Source: Cardiobacteriaceae bacterium
Lineage (GTDB): Bacteria > Pseudomonadota > Gammaproteobacteria > Cardiobacteriales > Cardiobacteriaceae
Reading direction: 5' to 3'
NCBI GenBank assembly: GCA_030529365.1
Contig: JAUMXB010000002.1
Location: forward strand, 1 to 64,000
Length of the DNA: 64,000 nt
Shown: one piece after another, positions 18,482 to 27,626 of the stretch
Layout of the letters: each line of letters starts with the position of its first letter
Numbering within the stretch: position 1 is the stretch's first letter
Program-made: the position numbers and the translations under genes
Notes under the pieces: model-generated
Seen by the model: the letters and a program-made list of their open reading frames with translations, nothing else
What the model was told of the DNA's origin: nothing
Databases searched by the model: none

Positions 18482-20206
18482 ATGGATTGGTTTGCCCTGC
18501 TTTGCATTCCCGTTCTGCTGGCCGTGCTGGTCAGCGGCAAAGTGTCGCCAGTGCATGCGTTTTTTTCGTTGGCATCCCTCTTTCTCTTTGGCGGCATCAT
18601 CGATACGCAAACGTTTCTCACCAGCTTCAGCAATCCGGCGCTGGTCACGCTGATTCTGCTCCTGCTGGCCTCGGCGGCAGTGGAAAAGTCGCCGCTGCTC
18701 AATTACCTGTCCGACAAAATCATCGTCAACAACGAGCGCACGTCCTTTATCCGCCTGACCGGCATCAGCACGGTGCTCTCCGCTTTCATGAACAACACGG
18801 CCGTCGTCTCCGCCTTTCTCGCCACGCTGACGCGGCAGCAGAAAATTGCGCCATCGCGCCTGCTCATACCGCTTTCCTATGCGTCCATTTTCGGCGGCGT
18901 GACCACGCTGATTGGCACGTCCACCAATCTCGTCGTCAACTCCTTCGTGGTTGACGCCGGCCTGCCGCCGCTCAGCATGTTCGGCTTTGCCTGGGTGGGC
19001 GTGCCGGCCGCGCTTGCCTGCCTGATCGTGCTCTATCTGAGCAGCCGCCGCCTGCCGCAAACGTTTTTCGGCAATATCGACATCAAAAATTCCTATTTCC
19101 TGACCGTGGAAGTGCTGGCGGAAGCCGATGTGGCGGGCAAAAGCATTGCCGACAGCGGCTTTCTCCGCCTCGATGACCTCTATCTCATCGAAATCCAGCG
19201 CGACAACCACCTCATCTCGCCGGTGAGCCCGCATGAGCGCATCCTGCCGGGCGACCAGCTGATTTTCACCGGCTCCATCCAGAACGTCAGCGCCTTGCAA
19301 AGCTTCAAGGGATTGAAAATCCTAGGGGAAAATGCCGCCGATATTCTCGCCAGCAATCTGGTGGAAGTCGTCATCGCCTACGAATCCGACCTGGTTTACA
19401 AGACCTTGCAGGAAATCAATTTCCGCCACCAGTTCGATGCCGGCGTGGTGGGGCTGCGTCGTGGCAACAAGCGCCTGACCGGCCGACTCGGCCATATCCC
19501 GCTCAAAGTGGGCGACAGCCTTCTTCTCGCCGTCGGCAGCGATTTCACCACCCAGCCCGGCCTCGACGAATATTTCCACGTCCTCTCCAAGCGCTACCAG
19601 CCCGCCGGGCTCAACAACCGCCAGGGCATGTTTGCCATCGGCGGATTCCTCGTCGCCATCCTGCTCGCCACCTTCAATATCCTGCCCCTGCTGCACGGCC
19701 TGATTCTTCTGCTCGGTTTTTATCTCGTCGCCGGTTATCTCGACATGACCGAACTGAAGCGCCGCTTTCCCTTCGAGCTTCTCATCATCATCGGCTCGGC
19801 GCTCGCCGTCTCCAAAGGCATCGAAAGCTCGGGCGCCGCCCTGCTGATCGGCCGCTTCATGCAATATGCCTTTGCCGACGTCAGCGTTTACGTCGCCTTT
19901 GTCGGCATTTTCCTCATGACCGTCATCACCACAGAAATCATCACCAACAACGCCGCCGCCGCCCTCTCTGTGCCCATCGCGCTCTCCACCGCAAGCGCGC
20001 TCGGCGTCAGCCCCGAACCGTTCATCATGGCCGTCGCCTATGGCGCCAGCGCCTGCTTCATCATGCCTTTCGGCTATCAGACCCATCTCATGGTCTATTC
20101 GCCCGGGCGTTATGTGGTGCGCGATTACATGCGCGTCGGCATCCCGGTTGCCCTTTGCTACGCGGCTGTCGTCCTCGTGCTCGTGCCCATGTTTTTCCCC
20201 TTTTGA
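18482..20206 (+). CDS. SLC13-family permease with two RCK_C (TrkA-C) domains
   Basis: Inner-membrane transporter of 574 aa. Membrane segments fill residues 1-190 and about 380-574. Between them lie two RCK_C/TrkA-C domains (about 195-280, ending GDQLIFTGS; and about 285-365, ending VGDSLLLAVGS). The motifs NNTAVVSAF and TLIGTSTNLVVN in the first half and ITNNAAAALSVPIA in the second are the paired SNT-like signatures of the SLC13/DASS family. Relatives with internal RCK_C domains transport sulfate or other anions with sodium; the substrate here is unproven. AAAGGAAA serves as the ribosome binding site. It stands alone between elements E3 and E4. Confidence 0.88.
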   Translation: MDWFALLCIPVLLAVLVSGKVSPVHAFFSLASLFLFGGIIDTQTFLTSFSNPALVTLILLLLASAAVEKSPLLNYLSDKIIVNNERTSFIRLTGISTVLSAFMNNTAVVSAFLATLTRQQKIAPSRLLIPLSYASIFGGVTTLIGTSTNLVVNSFVVDAGLPPLSMFGFAWVGVPAALACLIVLYLSSRRLPQTFFGNIDIKNSYFLTVEVLAEADVAGKSIADSGFLRLDDLYLIEIQRDNHLISPVSPHERILPGDQLIFTGSIQNVSALQSFKGLKILGENAADILASNLVEVVIAYESDLVYKTLQEINFRHQFDAGVVGLRRGNKRLTGRLGHIPLKVGDSLLLAVGSDFTTQPGLDEYFHVLSKRYQPAGLNNRQGMFAIGGFLVAILLATFNILPLLHGLILLLGFYLVAGYLDMTELKRRFPFELLIIIGSALAVSKGIESSGAALLIGRFMQYAFADVSVYVAFVGIFLMTVITTEIITNNAAAALSVPIALSTASALGVSPEPFIMAVAYGASACFIMPFGYQTHLMVYSPGRYVVRDYMRVGIPVALCYAAVVLVLVPMFFPF

Positions 20207-20276
20207 GGGCGGGCAATGCCTCTCGCGAGAGCTTGTTCCGATGATGGCTGTGTGTTGTTGATATTTTGGCAGGAAA

Positions 20277-20330
20277 AATAGCGATTTTTTACCATCAAGA
20301 AGCGCTTGTTGCGGTAAATAATATCTATTT
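20277..20330. repeat. E4: AAGCGCTT single-core palindrome
   Basis: One core at 20300-20307 between TTTTTTACC and GGTAAATAA. It lies downstream of the permease gene and upstream of gdhA. Confidence 0.85.
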
Positions 20331-20348
20331 TAAAGAAAAACATGATGA

Positions 20349-21818
<1,470 letters not shown>

Positions 21819-21828
21819 GAAACGCTTA

Positions 21829-21914
21829 AAAATAGCATATTTTTATCATGATAAAGCGCTTGTGATGAGAAAAATTCTCACCATAAGCGCTTATTGATGG
21901 GAAATTTTCTCACG
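21829..21914. repeat. E5: AAGCGCTT nested-palindrome element
   Basis: Cores at 21854-21861 and 21885-21892 (31 bp apart), 11 bp after the gdhA stop. With about 35 bp on its right it is closely similar to E6, 313 bp away in the same orientation. Confidence 0.92.
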
Positions 21915-22140
21915 CTTTCTTTTTGCCAAGACAGGATAAAGATAGCGGACGCAAGTTGGGGTGAGGCTTTGCCGAACCCCAATATTTTTGTCATACGCGC
22001 TGGAGTGCGCCTTTAGCGCACTACCAGTGCCCATGAACAACAGCTGTTGTTCATGGAAATCTGCCAGCCTACTTTCGTGCTGCCTGTTTTTGCAGAGTGG
22101 TTACAGATTTTGTGAGTTGAGTGGCGTCAAAGTGACGCCA
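21915..22140. other. Gene-free segment between twin elements E5 and E6
   Basis: No convincing gene; a 67-codon frame at 21961-22164 has no ribosome binding site and runs into E6. The segment contains small hairpins (TTGGGG with CCCCAA at 21956-21988, GAACAACAGCTGTTGTTC near 22035, TGGCGTC with GACGCCA at 22122-22140). It may be a fragment captured by element duplication, or a small RNA. Confidence 0.4.
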
Positions 22141-22226
22141 AAAAATAGCGTATTTTTATCATGATAAAGCGCTTATGGTGAGAAAAATTCTCATCATAAG
22201 CGCTTATTGATGGAAAATTTTCTCAC
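22141..22226. repeat. E6: AAGCGCTT nested-palindrome element
   Basis: Cores at 22167-22174 and 22198-22205 (31 bp apart). Nearly the same as E5, including the flanking ACGCCTTCTTGTCTGCCAAA. It lies downstream of the minus-strand XRE gene. Confidence 0.92.
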
Positions 22227-22337
22227 GCCTTCTTGTCTGCCAAAATCGGATAAATATCAAAACATATCCGGGATATTGACTGCTTGCGCGGCATCTCGGA
22301 ATTCGGTTTCTAAATTATCAACAACCGCCTCGGGACA

Positions 22338-22733
22338 TTATTTTTGCTGTTGTGGTTGCAGCAGCGCTGCCAAAGTACGCAAAGTTTCGATTTCGCGTGC
22401 CTGTTGCGCCAGCAGCTCGTCCTTGTGCGCAATCATCAGGCGCAAACGCTCCACTTCCGCTGAAAGTTCCTGCGAAGCACCATAAAAATTGCTGCTGTGT
22501 TGGCTGTTCTCGCTAATCAGACAAATCACGCTGCGCTCATTCACGGCCAGCAAATCGCTTAAATCAATATCGAAAACCTCGGCAATCTGCTCCAGTTTGG
22601 GGATATTCAGCCGCGTCTCGCCGCGCTCCAGCTTGGCATAACCATTGGTGGACATTCCCAAGCGGTGCGCCATCTCCTCCTGCGACCAACTGCGCAACTC
22701 GCGCATCATGCGTACTTTGTCATTGACTTTCAT
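22338..22733 (-). CDS. XRE-family helix-turn-helix regulator
   Basis: A regulator of 131 aa. The N-terminal Cro/C1-type HTH covers residues 5-60: MMRELRSWSQEEMAHRLG and STNGYAKLERGET show the two helices, followed by IPKLEQIAEVFDIDLSDLL. The C-terminal half is a predicted coiled coil (ELSAEVERLRLMIAHKDELL to REIETLRTLAALL), probably for oligomerisation. A GTG/ATG further upstream is possible, but ATG 22733 gives the usual family start. It is divergent from the EcsC-family gene over a 123-bp gap that holds a candidate operator, so it likely controls itself and that gene. Confidence 0.88.
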   Translation of the reverse strand: MKVNDKVRMMRELRSWSQEEMAHRLGMSTNGYAKLERGETRLNIPKLEQIAEVFDIDLSDLLAVNERSVICLISENSQHSSNFYGASQELSAEVERLRLMIAHKDELLAQQAREIETLRTLAALLQPQQQK

Positions 22734-22788
22734 GAGATACCTACAAATTAGGAAGTATATAAACACTCAAAAGATGTGGAGAATCGTA

Positions 22789-22809
22789 GCAGAACTACTA
22801 GAATTCTGC
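22789..22809. promoter_or_regulatory. Candidate operator between XRE and EcsC genes
   Basis: GCAGAA (22789-22794) and TTCTGC (22804-22809) form an inverted repeat with a 9-nt spacer in the divergent gap. A second half TTCTG follows at 22811. Binding by the XRE protein is inference from position. Confidence 0.4.
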
Positions 22810-22856
22810 ATTCTGTAAAAATAGTAATCCTTTCTTCATAATTTCAAAAAGGTAAA

Positions 22857-23660
22857 ATGATGGAAGAAAATTCTTCGAATACTGCATTAAGCATTGTTGC
22901 TCAGGCACTGAAGCTTCCTGGCGTCAAAGTTAACAGGGATGCTTTTCTACTTGAAACGTTTAAGGTAAATAATGAGGCCAGCTTGTTGCTTTTGGAAAAA
23001 GGTCCTATTGCATCTGGGCTTATTTCTCAACAAGAAGTAAAAAATCAAGCAAAAAAACTCTGTAGTAAGAGAATGTTAACTAGCTCGGCTGCATCCTTTG
23101 CCGCTGGGGTTCCGGGAGGTTTTGCCATGGCAGCAACCATACCGGCAGATACGTTGCAATTCTTGGGATTCAATCTGCGTATAGCGCAGGAAATTGCATA
23201 TCTTTATGGGTACAAAGATTTCTGGAATGATGATGAGCTTGATCTAGAGGCAGTACAAACCGAGTTGATGCTGTTTATGGCTACTATGTTAGGAGTGAGC
23301 GGTGCAGCAAGCGCCACCCGTTATATTTCTCTAGCAGTTGCCCGCAATATCGCTACCAGATTGCCCAACCAGGCATTAACCAAAACAGTTTGGTATCCCA
23401 TAATGAAAACATTGGCATCCTATATTGGCATAAAGCTCACCAAAGATACGGCAGCAAAAAGTATTGCCAAAGTAGTTCCTGTCTTAGGCGGGATCGCATC
23501 TGGGACAATTACTTATGTGACTATGAATAAAATGACTACAAGACTTTACGAGGCGTTTGATACTGCTGTGAAATATACTCCCAAAGAGCAGCATGAAGAT
23601 CTTGAGGCAATCAAAAGGGAAATGCCCGAAGTATATGACGCTATATTTAAAGAAATATAA
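22857..23660 (+). CDS. EcsC-family protein
   Basis: A 267-aa protein whose core SFAAGVPGGFAMAATIPADT followed by QFLGFNLRIAQEIAYLYGYKDFW is the hallmark of the EcsC family. EcsC is named after a Bacillus subtilis ABC-transporter operon and has no established activity. Two glycine/alanine-rich segments (about 75-100 and 135-165), plus VVPVLGGIASGTITYV near residue 210, may associate with the membrane. Codon use is visibly AT-richer than in the neighbours (many AAA, TTA, ATA, GCA), which suggests recent acquisition together with the divergent XRE gene. Start could be ATG 22857 or the adjacent ATG 22860. Confidence 0.85.
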   Translation: MMEENSSNTALSIVAQALKLPGVKVNRDAFLLETFKVNNEASLLLLEKGPIASGLISQQEVKNQAKKLCSKRMLTSSAASFAAGVPGGFAMAATIPADTLQFLGFNLRIAQEIAYLYGYKDFWNDDELDLEAVQTELMLFMATMLGVSGAASATRYISLAVARNIATRLPNQALTKTVWYPIMKTLASYIGIKLTKDTAAKSIAKVVPVLGGIASGTITYVTMNKMTTRLYEAFDTAVKYTPKEQHEDLEAIKREMPEVYDAIFKEI

Positions 23661-23754
23661 AAATGCTCTTGTAACAGACGTAAAAATTAAGAGGCACACT
23701 TTATAGCTAAATATGTTGTCATGTATTAATTAACTCGCCCGAACGATAGTGATT

Positions 23755-23814
23755 GTAGGTCGGCCATTTATGGCCGACATTAACAAAACGTCGGGCACAA
23801 AGTGCCCGACCTAC
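23755..23814. repeat. Dispersed hairpin repeat of the GTAGGTCGG type
   Basis: Two hairpins, TCGGCCATTTATGGCCGA and GTCGGGCACAAAGTGCCCGA, are bounded by GTAGGT at the left and its reverse, ACCTAC, at the right. Near-copies lie at 44487-44510 and 51544-51603. Non-coding, downstream of the EcsC gene. Confidence 0.8.
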
Positions 23815-23858
23815 TCTTAAAACAAAGAAATCGCTTTGTGATCGCAAAATCAAATGCA

Positions 23859-23921
23859 GGGTGGGCTTCAGCCCACCGTTTACAATTGCTGCGCGATGGT
23901 GGGCTAAAGCCTACCCCACCC
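23859..23921. repeat. Dispersed hairpin repeat of the GGGTGGG type
   Basis: GGGTGGGCTTCAGCCCACC and GGTGGGCTAAAGCCTACCC make two hairpins, outer ends GGGTGGG/CCCACCC. Related copies occur at 44365-44474 and 51672-51772. Non-coding. Confidence 0.75.
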
Positions 23922-23940
23922 TTCTTTTATGAAATTATCA

Positions 23941-24025
23941 AAAATAGTGATTTTTCATCAAGCAGAAGCGCTTATGTCGAGAAAAATTCTCACTATAAGC
24001 GCTTTTTAGTGGGAAATTTTATCAT
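23941..24025. repeat. E7: AAGCGCTT nested-palindrome element
   Basis: Cores at 23966-23973 and 23997-24004 (31 bp apart) between convergent EcsC and pth genes, ending 10 bp from the pth stop. Confidence 0.9.
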
Positions 24026-24034
24026 CCAGCGAAA

Positions 24035-24604
24035 TCAGGCGCTGTGCAATTGATGCATGGCTTTTTCCGCGCCGTCCTTGAAGAGGACGGGCAGGATATT
24101 TTCGCCCTTGCGGATGGCATCTTCGATTTTGCCGAGCCCTTCCTTGTCGGGCGGATGCAGTACGTAATCCACCACCTGGTTTTTGTCGCCGGGATGGTCA
24201 ATGCCGATGCGCAGGCGATAGAAATCGCGGCTGTCGAGCGCCTTGATGATGTCGCGCAGGCCGTTGTGGCCGCCATGACCGCCGCTCTGCTTGAGTTTGA
24301 CAGCGCCTTCGGGCAAATCCAGCTCATCGTGGGCAACGAGGATTTCTTCCGGCGCGAGGTTGTAGAATTTGGCAAGCGCGGCGACGGCGCGGCCGCTGGC
24401 GTTCATGAAAGTCTGCGGCTTTAAGAGATGCACCGGCGTATGGGCTATGCTCACACGGGCATAATCGCCGAAGAATTTTTTCTCTTCATGAAAACGCTCG
24501 CCCGCATGGCGTACCAGCTCGTCCAATAACCAAAAACCCGCGTTGTGGCGGGTTTTTTGGTAGCGTTCGCCGGGATTGCCGAGGCCGACAATCAGCTTGA
24601 TCAT
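24035..24604 (-). CDS. pth: Peptidyl-tRNA hydrolase
   Basis: Recycles peptidyl-tRNAs released from stalled ribosomes. The 189-aa protein opens with IVGLGNPGERYQKTRHNAGF, including the catalytic His near residue 20. It continues with KPQTFMNASG and HDELDLPEGAVKLKQSGGHGGHNGLRDI, which hold the conserved Asn and Asp of the active site. Length fits E. coli Pth (194). Its ATG shares one base with the rplY stop (TAATG), so the two are translationally coupled. Confidence 0.97.
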   Translation of the reverse strand: MIKLIVGLGNPGERYQKTRHNAGFWLLDELVRHAGERFHEEKKFFGDYARVSIAHTPVHLLKPQTFMNASGRAVAALAKFYNLAPEEILVAHDELDLPEGAVKLKQSGGHGGHNGLRDIIKALDSRDFYRLRIGIDHPGDKNQVVDYVLHPPDKEGLGKIEDAIRKGENILPVLFKDGAEKAMHQLHSA

Positions 24605-25248
24605 TATTCGGCAGCGTCGTCAGCAGCAGCCGCTTCGCCGTCTTCGTCTTCGATATCAACGGCGCGCTTCGGCATGATGATCTGCGCGGCGGCTTCTTTT
24701 TCGATGGTTTCCACATCGCCAGCCAAACGCACGCCTTCAGGCAGCTTGATGTCGCCGATGTGGATTACATCGCCCACTTCCGCCTGGCCCATGTCGACTT
24801 CGATGTATTCCGGCAGGTGGCGCGGACGGCAGACGATGTCGAGCGAGTTGATGTGGTGGTTGATCATGCCGCCAGCCTTGACGCCCGGTGCAGTGTCTTC
24901 ATTGATGAAGTGCAGGGTGACGGTGGCGTGGATTTCCTGGCCGCGCACGATGCGCTGGAAGTCCATGTGCTGGTAAAGCGGCTTGTAGAGGTGGCGCTGA
25001 ACATCGCGCACGAGCACTTCGGCATCTTCCATGCCTTCTACTTGCAGGTTGATGATCTGTGAGTAGAAAGAGTCGATTTTGCCGTATTTGACCAGATCGT
25101 CCTGCTTGACGGAAATGGCGAGCGGCTCTTCATTGCCGCCGTAAACGATGGCCGGTACCCAGCCTTCGCGACGCAGGCGGCGGCTCGCACCTTTGCCCTG
25201 ATCGTCACGACGCTTGGCAATCAGCGTGTACAAATAGTCTTGCGACAT
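24604..25248 (-). CDS. rplY: Large ribosomal subunit protein bL25 (CTC-type)
   Basis: The 214-aa protein has the 5S rRNA-binding L25 domain at residues 1-95 (GKGASRRLRREGWVPAIVYG) followed by the TL5/CTC domain (VTLHFINEDTAPGVKAGGMI to LPEGVRLAG). It is longer than the 94-aa E. coli L25 and belongs to the general-stress CTC form. The tail is Asp/Glu/Ala-rich (EDEDGEAAAADDAAE). It lies 66 bp after prs and overlaps pth, in the common prs-rplY-pth order. Confidence 0.96.
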   Translation of the reverse strand: MSQDYLYTLIAKRRDDQGKGASRRLRREGWVPAIVYGGNEEPLAISVKQDDLVKYGKIDSFYSQIINLQVEGMEDAEVLVRDVQRHLYKPLYQHMDFQRIVRGQEIHATVTLHFINEDTAPGVKAGGMINHHINSLDIVCRPRHLPEYIEVDMGQAEVGDVIHIGDIKLPEGVRLAGDVETIEKEAAAQIIMPKRAVDIEDEDGEAAAADDAAE

Positions 25249-25314
25249 GTGTTTCTCCAGTTAAAAAAGGACGCTTGCGACCAGCGTCCGTACAAAGTCC
25301 TGCCGGGGATTGTG

Positions 25315-26253
25315 TCAATCCACGAACAGGGATGAAATGGATTCTTCGACGTGAATGCGGCGAATGCTTTCGGCGACGAGGCCAGCAATGGACAGCACGC
25401 GGATCTTGCCGCAGTTTTTCGCTTCTTCACGCAAGGGAATGGAATCGGTGACCACCAGTTCGTCCAGGCCGGGTTTTTGCAGGTTCTCTACCGCTTTGCC
25501 GGAAAGCACGGGGTGGGTGCAGTAGGCCGTGACGCTGCGCGCGCCACGTTCCTTGAGGGCAGCGGCAGCATTGGTCAAGGTGCCGGCGGTATCGACCATG
25601 TCGTCAACGAGAATGCAGTCGCAGCCTTCCACGCTGTCGCCGATGATGCTCATGATTTCGGATTCGTTGGCTTTCGGGCGGCGCTTGTCGATGATGGCGA
25701 GTTTGGCGCCGATGCGCTTGGCGACTGCGCGCGCGCGGATGACGCCGCCGATGTCGGGAGAGACCACCACGGTATTGATGAAATCGCGCGACAGGATATC
25801 GTTCAGCACGATGGGGGTGGAATAGATGTTGTCCACCGGGAAATCAAAGAAGCCCTGAATCTGGTCGGCGTGCAGGTCAAGCGTCATCACGCGGTCAATG
25901 CCGACGCTGGTGATCATGTTGGCGATGACTTTCGCGGAAATGGGCACGCGCGCCGAGCGCGGGCGGCGATCCTGGCGCGAATAGCCATAATAAGGTATCA
26001 CGGCAGTGATGCGGTTTGCCGAGGAGCGGCGCAATGCATCGCTCATCACCAGCAGTTCCATGATGGAATCATTCGTCGGTTGGCAGGTGGGCTGGATGAT
26101 AAAGACGTCTTTGCCGCGAACGTTTTCGCGAATCTCGATCTGGATTTCACCATCGGAGAATTTGCCGACCATGGCATTGCCGAGTGGCAGACCGAGGTGT
26201 TGAACGATTTGGCGGGCGAGTTGCGGGTTTGCGTTACCGGTGAACACGGTCAT
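25315..26253 (-). CDS. prs: Ribose-phosphate pyrophosphokinase
   Basis: Makes PRPP from ribose 5-phosphate and ATP for nucleotide, His and Trp synthesis. The 312-aa enzyme shows [26 protein letters not shown] (ATP loop), the metal-binding [11 protein letters not shown], the catalytic KRRPKANES flexible loop and the PRPP motif [14 protein letters not shown]. An in-frame GTG at 26268 could add five residues. ATG 26253 has AGAGG 4 nt before it and matches the E. coli N-terminus. It lies 56 bp behind tRNA-Gln and may share its promoter. Confidence 0.97.
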   Translation of the reverse strand: MTVFTGNANPQLARQIVQHLGLPLGNAMVGKFSDGEIQIEIRENVRGKDVFIIQPTCQPTNDSIMELLVMSDALRRSSANRITAVIPYYGYSRQDRRPRSARVPISAKVIANMITSVGIDRVMTLDLHADQIQGFFDFPVDNIYSTPIVLNDILSRDFINTVVVSPDIGGVIRARAVAKRIGAKLAIIDKRRPKANESEIMSIIGDSVEGCDCILVDDMVDTAGTLTNAAAALKERGARSVTAYCTHPVLSGKAVENLQKPGLDELVVTDSIPLREEAKNCGKIRVLSIAGLVAESIRRIHVEESISSLFVD

Positions 26254-26309
26254 GCTGCCTCTGGACACGATTTACCTGCCTTTGGTTTTTGCCTGCACGA
26301 AAAGAAGAA

Positions 26310-26385
26310 TGGCTGGGGTGGAAGGATTCGAACCTACGAATGCCGGGATCAAAACCCGGTGCCTTAACCACTTGGCGACACCCCA
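26310..26385 (-). tRNA. tRNA-Gln (anticodon TTG)
   Basis: A 76-nt cloverleaf ending in encoded CCA. The acceptor stem TGGGGTG pairs at the 3' end with the strand before GCCA. The D arm reads GCCAAGTGGTTAAGGC, the anticodon loop is TTTTGAT with anticodon TTG, and the T loop is GTTCGAATC. Strongly similar to E. coli tRNA-Gln(UUG). It sits directly upstream of prs, as in many gammaproteobacteria. Confidence 0.97.
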
Positions 26386-26428
26386 TTTGAGAGATGCTGG
26401 CAGTCGAGCTGCCTTGCGAGAAGCGCAC

Positions 26429-26456
26429 ATTATACGAATCAAAAAGGCGATGGCAA
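26429..26456 (-). promoter_or_regulatory. Promoter of tRNA-Gln (and perhaps prs-rplY-pth)
   Basis: On the minus strand the -35 box TTGCCA (26451-26456) and the perfect -10 box TATAAT (26429-26434) are separated by 16 nt. The start site should fall near 26421, about 35 nt upstream of the tRNA. The rest of the 330-bp gap to efeO (26457-26715) shows no gene; no clear Fur box was recognised. Confidence 0.75.
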
Positions 26457-26715
26457 GTTTTTTTTCTGCGGATGTGGAGCGGATAGTTGCGAAGGTGTTT
26501 GTTGCGCGGATGCACGGATGCTGTTCGGGGAATTTTTTTCAGTGCAAACAGGATGGCAAATCTCTTTTTATAAAAAGATTGAGGATGGTGGCAAAAGGGT
26601 TTACGCTTTGCTCTGGAACCAATCCTGTTCTGATTCGCGCCATTGTTTGATGGAAGGGGCGCTTGTTGTGACAGGGATGTTTCCGCAGAACAGTTTTTGA
26701 TTTGAAGGAGTGGAT

Positions 26716-27612
26716 ATGAATCTGAAATCTCTGGCACTTGCCATTTCTGCCGGCGTATGTGGTTTTGCGGCACATGCGGCTGCCGATCTTTCCAAGGAGA
26801 CGGCGGAATACAAGCAGTTTGTGGTCGAGCAAATTGATCTTCTGCTGGCGGATACGGAAAAGTTCGCCGATTACCTGCAAAAGGGCGATGTGGAAAATGC
26901 CAAGAAGATGTATCCGCTGGCGCGCATGTATTTCGAGCGCTCCGAGCCGATTGCCGAGAGCTTTGGCGATCTCGATCCGCGCATTGATGCGCGCCTGGTG
27001 GATATTCTCGCCGAGGAGAATTTCGTTCAGCTGCCGGAAGAGGCATCTGCCGAAGTGTTGCAGAAAGCGATGGAAAGTGTGCCTGGTGATCAGCTGAAAG
27101 TGGCGCTGGATAAATGGAGCGGCTTCCACAAGATCGAAAAAGTGCTGTGGGAAGAAAACACGACCAAGGGCACGGAAGCGACGGCCGAGCAGCTGGTGAA
27201 AGACGTGAAAGAGCTGCGCGCGAAAATTCCAACGGCTGACGTGACGCCCGAGCTGATGATTACCGGCGCGGTGGATTTGCTGAACGAAGTGTCCACCACC
27301 AAGATCACTGGCGAAGAGGATATTTTCTCGAAAACCGACCTGTTCGACTTCAAGGCCAACATTGAGGGTGCCGAGAAGATTTTCGAGCTTTTCCGCCCGC
27401 ATGTGGAAGCGAAGGACGCCAAGCTGGCAGAGACGATTGCCGCGCAGTTCAAGGCGGTTGACGATCTGCTCGCCAAGCACAATCGCGCCAAAGACGGTGG
27501 TTATGATTACGTCGGTTACGACACGCTTTCCAAGGAAGACATCAAGGCCCTTGCCGAAGCCGTCAACAAGCTTGGCGAGCCGCTGGCCCAGATGGGCATC
27601 ATCCTCGAATAA
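26716..27612 (+). CDS. efeO: EfeO-type periplasmic iron-binding protein (M75 imelysin-like)
   Basis: Part of the EfeUOB ferrous iron uptake system. The 298-aa protein has a signal peptide (MNLKSLALAISAGVCGFAAHA) and a single imelysin-like M75 domain. The putative metal motif HxxE is in GFHKIEKVLWE, near residue 140, and PLARMYFERSEPIAESFGDLD is typical of the family. The N-terminal cupredoxin domain of E. coli EfeO is missing, as in the shorter EfeM form. AAGGAG lies 5 nt before ATG 26716. efeB follows after 14 bp. Confidence 0.93.
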   Translation: MNLKSLALAISAGVCGFAAHAAADLSKETAEYKQFVVEQIDLLLADTEKFADYLQKGDVENAKKMYPLARMYFERSEPIAESFGDLDPRIDARLVDILAEENFVQLPEEASAEVLQKAMESVPGDQLKVALDKWSGFHKIEKVLWEENTTKGTEATAEQLVKDVKELRAKIPTADVTPELMITGAVDLLNEVSTTKITGEEDIFSKTDLFDFKANIEGAEKIFELFRPHVEAKDAKLAETIAAQFKAVDDLLAKHNRAKDGGYDYVGYDTLSKEDIKALAEAVNKLGEPLAQMGIILE

Positions 27613-27626
27613 AGCCGGAGCATGCC

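Noticed and set aside
21961-22164. 67-codon plus-strand frame between E5 and E6
   Set aside because: No ribosome binding site, no family pattern, and the end lies in repeat E6.
26240-26650. 136-codon plus-strand frame across tRNA-Gln and the efeO upstream gap
   Set aside because: It reads through the tRNA gene and its promoter on the opposite strand.
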